From Elysia marginata (Eukaryota; Mollusca; Gastropoda; Plakobranchidae): 23,504 bases of DNA. Every line of letters starts with the position of its first letter. Positions within the stretch are counted from its first letter, which is position 1. The stretch lies in the NCBI GenBank assembly GCA_019649035.1, contig BMAT01013356.1, positions 126,414-149,917 of the forward strand, in the 5' to 3' direction. The notes beneath the pieces were generated by a model, which worked only from the letters and a program-made list of their open reading frames with translations, made no database searches and was not told the origin of the DNA. Of this stretch, positions 13,701 to 20,200 are shown piece by piece. The position numbers and the translations under genes are program-made.

Positions 13701-16700
13701 ATTCCTACAAATATAAACAAGTAAAGAAGGGTTATTTTTTTTTCATTAAGATTGATATTCATGTTCCTGAAATGGTGGTTTATTTCAAAAACTATCTTAA
13801 TTCAGGTGTTTATATGGATATATAGAAAGCTCAATATATTAAATACAAGTCCAATATGTCCAAATTTTCTGTTAAAAGTCATTTTCGTGGAAGAATCCCT
13901 AGAAATATTTATAAGTGCTCTAAGCTACCCAGAGAATCTTACATAAAAACTAGTACTCTCTGTGTAAAGCCAATGTATTACTTCTGCAGTGTAGCAGAGT
14001 TTTAAAGTTGAGTAAAAGAGTAGTCATATGTTGAGCACACAAACTGCAATTAAAATGACTAGTGACATTTTGAGAAACATTAAGGCTGCATGTGGTAAAT
14101 CTTTTTTTTTTCTGTGTCATTTTTAGATTGCATAGTTTTGTTTTTGCATTTAATAGAGTAGATTGTTATTGGTACATTGTTTAATAAGCGATGGGTTTTT
14201 ATTGGTACATTGTTTAATAAGCGATGGGTTTTATTCTTGTAAATATAAAGCAAAGGGAAGTACACAACCAAATTTTTTTCTTCTTTTTAATGGGGAAGTT
14301 ATTTCTCTAATTTTCATTTTATAATTCATTGTTTTGGTTTATTTGTACAATATTTTTGTGTTTAGATAATTTTAAATATTTACTCTATGTGGTTTAAATT
14401 CCAGATTTTGAAATGTCTTGAGTCAAATAATCATTCATGTTAATATTTCTATGTTTTGAGGTGACTTTTAATTAAAATTTTTTTTTTAATTTCTTCATCT
14501 TTTATGTTTGCAATAAAAAAACAAAACATAGTAAGCCTGTCACTTTTTTAAGGTACTTGACAGTAGGGGAATCACAGATTATCTTTAAAACTAAATATGA
14601 TAAGAATAAAATTTCATTGAAAGAAATTTTTTTTTAATTTGCATGATAATAAAAGTTCTTTAAATCTCCAGGATAAGTGGTGGCACAGGTGCAGTATGTA
14701 TACCTTGACATCCAATATTAAGTCATGGGTTCAAAACCCAAGTTGTTTGTAGATACAGTCGACTACTGATAAGTCGATGTCTATGGGGAATTACGATCAA
14801 CATTGACTTATCCATACATCTACTTAACCATCAATGGTTTGGAGGGAGGGGCGAACGTGAAGCATTAAAAGAGTTTAAGTACGTTGGACAATTATAACTA
14901 CATGGTTACTTCCCCTGATACTAGCTATTGCAAAGTTACTTCCAAGTCCAACTGATGGTAGGTAAAGTGAAATGAAGCCAGAAAGGTCTCATGTAAATTT
15001 AGACTATAGCTTGGTGTTGCATTAATTGACAATAACCGTTTGACTGTGAAAGACAAGACTTAGTCAGAACTGATAAGTGATACAGAACTGAAAACGTGAC
15101 ATGGTGTAGGTGTGTAGGGGAAAAAAGAAAGGGGAGAATAGATCTAGGCCTTATATAGTGATGATTAGACTGGAGATGGAAAAAAGCCTTGGGCTTATTG
15201 AGCTTGGGGAGAAAGGTTAGAAGGGGGGGAGGAGTAATTTGCGTGAATATGAGCTGTGGTATGTGGGCCATGTGACAGACTGGCACAGCGTGTGTAGACT
15301 AAGTCCACCCAAGGGCTGGCCCATCCCTGACCATGAGTTTACTTTTAAACTAGCCACAGTGACTTCAACCCTTTCTTAGACTTGTGGCTGTAACGAGAAA
15401 GTGTGAATTGTTGTGTAATGGTATAGTGGGGACAAGGTAAGAAGGCAGTGCAAAGGTGCTGCATAATGGAAAGCTTGTGTTACCTCTCATAACACAACCG
15501 CTTCACTCTTTATTACTTTTGGAAAGTGAAGATTGACTTATCGAGAAGGATCTATTGAATACGAAGCGGGGCAGGGATCTAAGGATCTACTTGACCGTCA
15601 TGACGGTTGAGTTGACATCGACGCATCAGTTTTTTTTTTATCGACTCATGCGAAGTTGACTCAAGTGAAGTCGACTGTAAGCCATGTTGACAACTCATCT
15701 GTTCAGTTTTATCACAGTCTATACATTAAGTGAAAAAGAAATGTATTAGGAGGGCTACATTCATCACTAAAACATCATTTTTTTTCATCTATTTTATTTA
15801 TCATTGAACATGGTTTAATGATATCTTCCCTGATCAGATGTGTGGGCTCATGGTGATTTCTGCTCCATAAGTTCAACAACAGGTGGAGTTGTCATGTTGG
15901 GTCGAAGGTTAGTTTATAGCAGATGATGAATTAACTTGTCTCAAAACTGTTTTCTGGTTTACCAATATGGCAGTGAAAAGTTTCTTTTATCATACTTGAA
16001 AAACTGTTTTTAAGAAACAGTGTCCTTTCATCTGTCTATAATTAAGCTGAGGGAGGCATTGTTTGTTTTATGTTAGCCAAATCCCACAACTTCAAGTCTT
16101 TGAGATAATAAAAGACTGCTGTGCTTAATTCTGTTATTTTCATATTTTTTGTGAAGCCTCTTCATGTCAATTCTTATTGGCCTTACATCAGTGGTAACCA
16201 TTTGTTAATTTTCTAAATATTCAACCTGTGGATATAAAAGTCAACAATATTATATAATAAATTAAATTAAAGCTGTAATTTAGGTCGCAACTGCCACATT
16301 TGTAGAATTCATCTATGAGTGGGCACTCTAGAAAGACCTTTTGATTACAATATTATATCAAACTATTGCATTCTATCTTTAACTTCAGTGAACATAGCTA
16401 TTTATTGCATCTAGTCACTAAAGGTTGTTTTTTTTTAATTTTTTTATTCTTACACTGATAACTGCAAAGGTGCTATAAAAAAAAAACAAATTTGTTTTGT
16501 ATAACATTTTCGTTATTGTTATTCTTTCAGTGATGGTACATTAAACCCTAATGGAGTGAGGTTTGGCAGTGCAGAAATATACCAAATAGGTAGGATATTT
16601 TTTGTGTTAGCGACCATGAATAAACTTTTGTTGTCTTTTAAATTCAAAGTTTTTCTTTCATGACTTTTCTTCAAGTTATCATGAGTTTTGTGGAAATTAG

Positions 16701-17147
16701 GTATTAATTTTTGTTGTTTTATTTTTCAAAAGTGAATTTTTTTGTTTGTTTTGTGCATCCTTTGCACCAAAATTTTAATTTTGTCTAAGTAATGGTTGTG
16801 ACTGAAGACTCCCTTTTTAATGTGGCTGACATATAAAATCACAAATAATGGCTAATAATGACCCAGACAATTTTATTTAATTGTGGCCATTTTGAAAATG
16901 TGCTCATTTGAGGTAGCCTAAGGTCTACTTGATTTACTTTTTCTTTATTTTGTCACAGTGGAGAGCTTCAAGGAGATACAGGACAGCTTGTGTGTGAGCC
17001 AACGCAGTAAGGATGGCCTTGACGAGCGTGTCATTCTTTTTCTGAAGATGGCTCAGGGTAGTGAGCTTGGTCCTCCAGTCATCAACAGTCTGCGCACTCA
17101 CATCAGGTCAGTTTACTTTGTCATTGACTAGGGACAGTTACACTCAC

Positions 17148-17227
<80 letters not shown>

Positions 17228-20200
17228 TCTCTTTCTCTTTCTCTTTTAGTTTTACCCAGTTGACATACAGATTGCATATTCAATTTTTTTTTTTTAAGAG
17301 TCTGCATGATGGGAGGCTCACATTATGTTTATAGGCCTAATAATTAATTTGAACAACAACAAAAGTAATAATAACAGTAATAATGACAAATTACGTACTA
17401 AAAGTATTAGCATCAAAGATAACAGCAGCAATATAAGCATAAATGGCAACCATGCAACAATTCTCACACTCTTCTATTCATCCACTGCTAAGGTAAGTCT
17501 CCAATGATAGGTTCTATTTGTGGAACACCAGCACTCAAACTAGTCTATTCTTAGAACTTTGAGAAGTGGACTATCCTGTCCAATAGTACCAGTGGTGGCT
17601 TGTGGCTGTTTCAATCGTATAGTGGTAAAACTAAGGTTTCTGTTAATTATTGTAGAAAAGGAAGTGCAAGAGTTAATTCATTTGCAATGATAATAATAGC
17701 AGCAAAAGTGGTAGTGATTTTATTTTTGGAGCTGAGGATGAAAAATTATAAAGAATTGAAAACGTAAGGAATGTCAAGCTTCAAGATGAGCAGCACAAGG
17801 AATATGACAAACTACTTTTCAGGTCTGCCTAACAATGTCAGGCATTTTAAGTTGTTTTTTTTTTATCTGTCTTTTTTTCTAAGGGAATTTATGAACGTTT
17901 TGTAAGAAACTTTTCAATCTGAAAAATTAATTCAAATTCTTTGTCTTTAATTTTTTTTCCATGATTAAGAAAAAAATTTTTTCTGTGAGCTAAAACTGCT
18001 TGAAGCAAAGGAGTTAAACTATTGACGTATTATATCTTGCTTCTTTTTTTTTTTCAGAACATATCTGTCGGCTCGACATGTACCAGCTGTCATCTTGCCC
18101 ACTGAAGACATTCCAGTAAGAAAACAGGCGGCCTGAGTTGGATGTACAGGGCTGTTGCATGAACTTTAAAAAATGTGTTTAGAGTAGAGTAGATACCTCT
18201 AGGAAATGGGTGGTCTCATAGCTTAGGTATAGTACTTGAGTTTTTCTGCTAAACTACCCACCACCCAGAAGAGCTCGTTGAGGGCTTCACCTTTTTTAAT
18301 TTTACCCACAAGAGAGATTTGTCTTGTAACAGCCCTATTGTCTATTATTCGTACAATAAAGGCAGGAAGTATGAATGTAAATATTTTTACTAACTGTAAC
18401 AACATTGTCCCACATCCAATTTTACGAGTAATTGATAAGAGGATAAACACTCTTTCTGCTGTAAAAATTTATTTTTCTCTTCTTCTCTTCCTTGTTCTTT
18501 TTTTCTTCACTTTTTTCTCTTCCTTTTGCCTTTGGTCTAGTAGTAAAAATTCAACTTTCGGATTTGAAGGGCCTTGCTTCAAATTATAACAGGCAAAGGA
18601 TCCTTAGCTTGACAGAATATGCAAGATAAATATTTTATGTTGATTTTAATAACTTTTAATAACAGGGATGTAAGTCTCACCAATTTAAACTGATTTCAGT
18701 TTTTTTCCTCCTCAAATTTGGGATTTCAGTTCAAATATTTTTCTCAATCATTGAGAAAAAAAATTAATCAATAATTCAACACCTGCCTACAAGCAACCTT
18801 TTGCAATGTTTAACTTAGTTAGGAGCACAACTCCTGCTCCTATAAGCCTTTTACAGAGTTGCCCTTGCCTATTGTTACTCTATAGATCTATTAATTCCAA
18901 AGCATTTAATGTTCACATTGTGTTCAGCTTCTTTTTTCATCGGCCATTTACAACCCTGCAATAAGTAGCAGACTCAGATATTTCACAAAAGCTTTTCAAA
19001 ATCTTTTTTGCTGTGAAAACTTTCAACCTTGGGAGAGTTTCTTGCCTTTTTGATGCTGTAGACCTATTTGCTTTGTCTTGAAAAAAAAAAAAAGGAAACG
19101 CAAGTTTTGTCTTTGTTACGCTATGATTTTGTGAGAGAAGATATTAAGGCTTATCAAAAATATTCCAGCCAGCAGTATGAGTATCAAATGTTGGGATGAA
19201 TTCCAATATGTCAGATGCTAAGAAATGACTGACATTGGATTATACTTAGTTAAAACGTGATTAATTATACTAGTTGAGAAGCCCGTTCTACGAACGGGTC
19301 ATTGGATCGTGCAATTAATAGTCTCAATAGTATCATGTAGAAAAACTTTGTTATCCGTAAAATCATAACCCAATCCTCATAAGTATTTTATAAATTGCAT
19401 AACTATGTATCACCGGGTAAAAAATTAGTTATCCCATTGCATCCATTAAAATATTTAATATGCGAGTTTATATCACAATGTATAGCTCACATAAAATAAC
19501 TTAAACATAAGTTTATTTAAAGTGTGTTTACTGTCGCTGTAAGTGTGAGGTCAAGTTGTTCACGCGGCTAATAGTTCTACCTGTCATTACTGTTCGAGGA
19601 TCTCTTTGTAGACAACATTGTTGGCTACTCCAGAGGCAGGGATGTTGATGAATAAATTTTAACAGAATGACCCTACTAATCCTAGACCTACATCTTGATT
19701 AAAAAAAACCTAGGTCTAGATCTACATTTAAGTTTATCATTGTCAGCAAGCTTAGAGTCTAAAAACAGATTAAATTAAAAAGTCTGTTGTTTTCCCAACT
19801 GCATAAGCTAAAAATTTTACATTAGCGATGACGCGCAAAGCATGAAAAATCTATCATTATTCGAGTTTGCGTTTCACACTGTAATCTTTCGTCGTGTATA
19901 AAAAATTCAATCAGCACCAGCGAACGCCACATGTCATGAACACATTTTGAAGCATATGCGTCAGATATATTATATTTCTCGATCTGGATGTACAAAAAGA
20001 AGAAATAAAAGAATGTGTTTGTTAAGAGTCTATTTGCCGCAGGTCTAGATGATTTGACGTTGAAATTTCAAGTGAGGCCTTTATCTAGATCTAGATATCT
20101 CTAGATAGTCTAGATTTACATTTAGTTCTGGATCTGCGATTGTTACGTTTTCTATTCTAAATGGGGATCTTGATTGTTCATGAAGATGATCTCATCTAGA

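Larger units (their letters stand above)
12513..15837 (+). other. 3.3-kb AACS intron with SINE head and pogo/Tigger-like element
   Basis: 12513-14150 is AT-rich, with no element recognised. The small open frames at 13580-13946 show no similarity. It is followed by the 33-bp duplication (14166-14231), a probable tRNA-type SINE head (14671-14750) and the Tigger-like element (14756-15677). The last 160 nt are plain intron. Confidence 0.8.

Noticed and set aside
14671-14750. tRNA gene
   Set aside because: The A and B boxes are present, but the acceptor and anticodon arms do not pair, so a SINE head is the better reading.
14999-15286. 95-codon minus-strand frame inside the Tigger-like element
   Set aside because: It has no HTH or DDE-type motifs, and its composition (Pro/Leu/His) looks like chance translation.
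17061-17249. 62-codon open frame with a Leu/Ser repeat
   Set aside because: It runs out of frame through exon 16 and then through the CT microsatellite. The LS repeat is only translated CT.
18223-18589. Overlapping opposed open frames of 75 and 117 codons
   Set aside because: They are hydrophobic and T-rich, have no motif I recognise and sit deep in an intron. They are not reported as genes, though a translated search would settle it.
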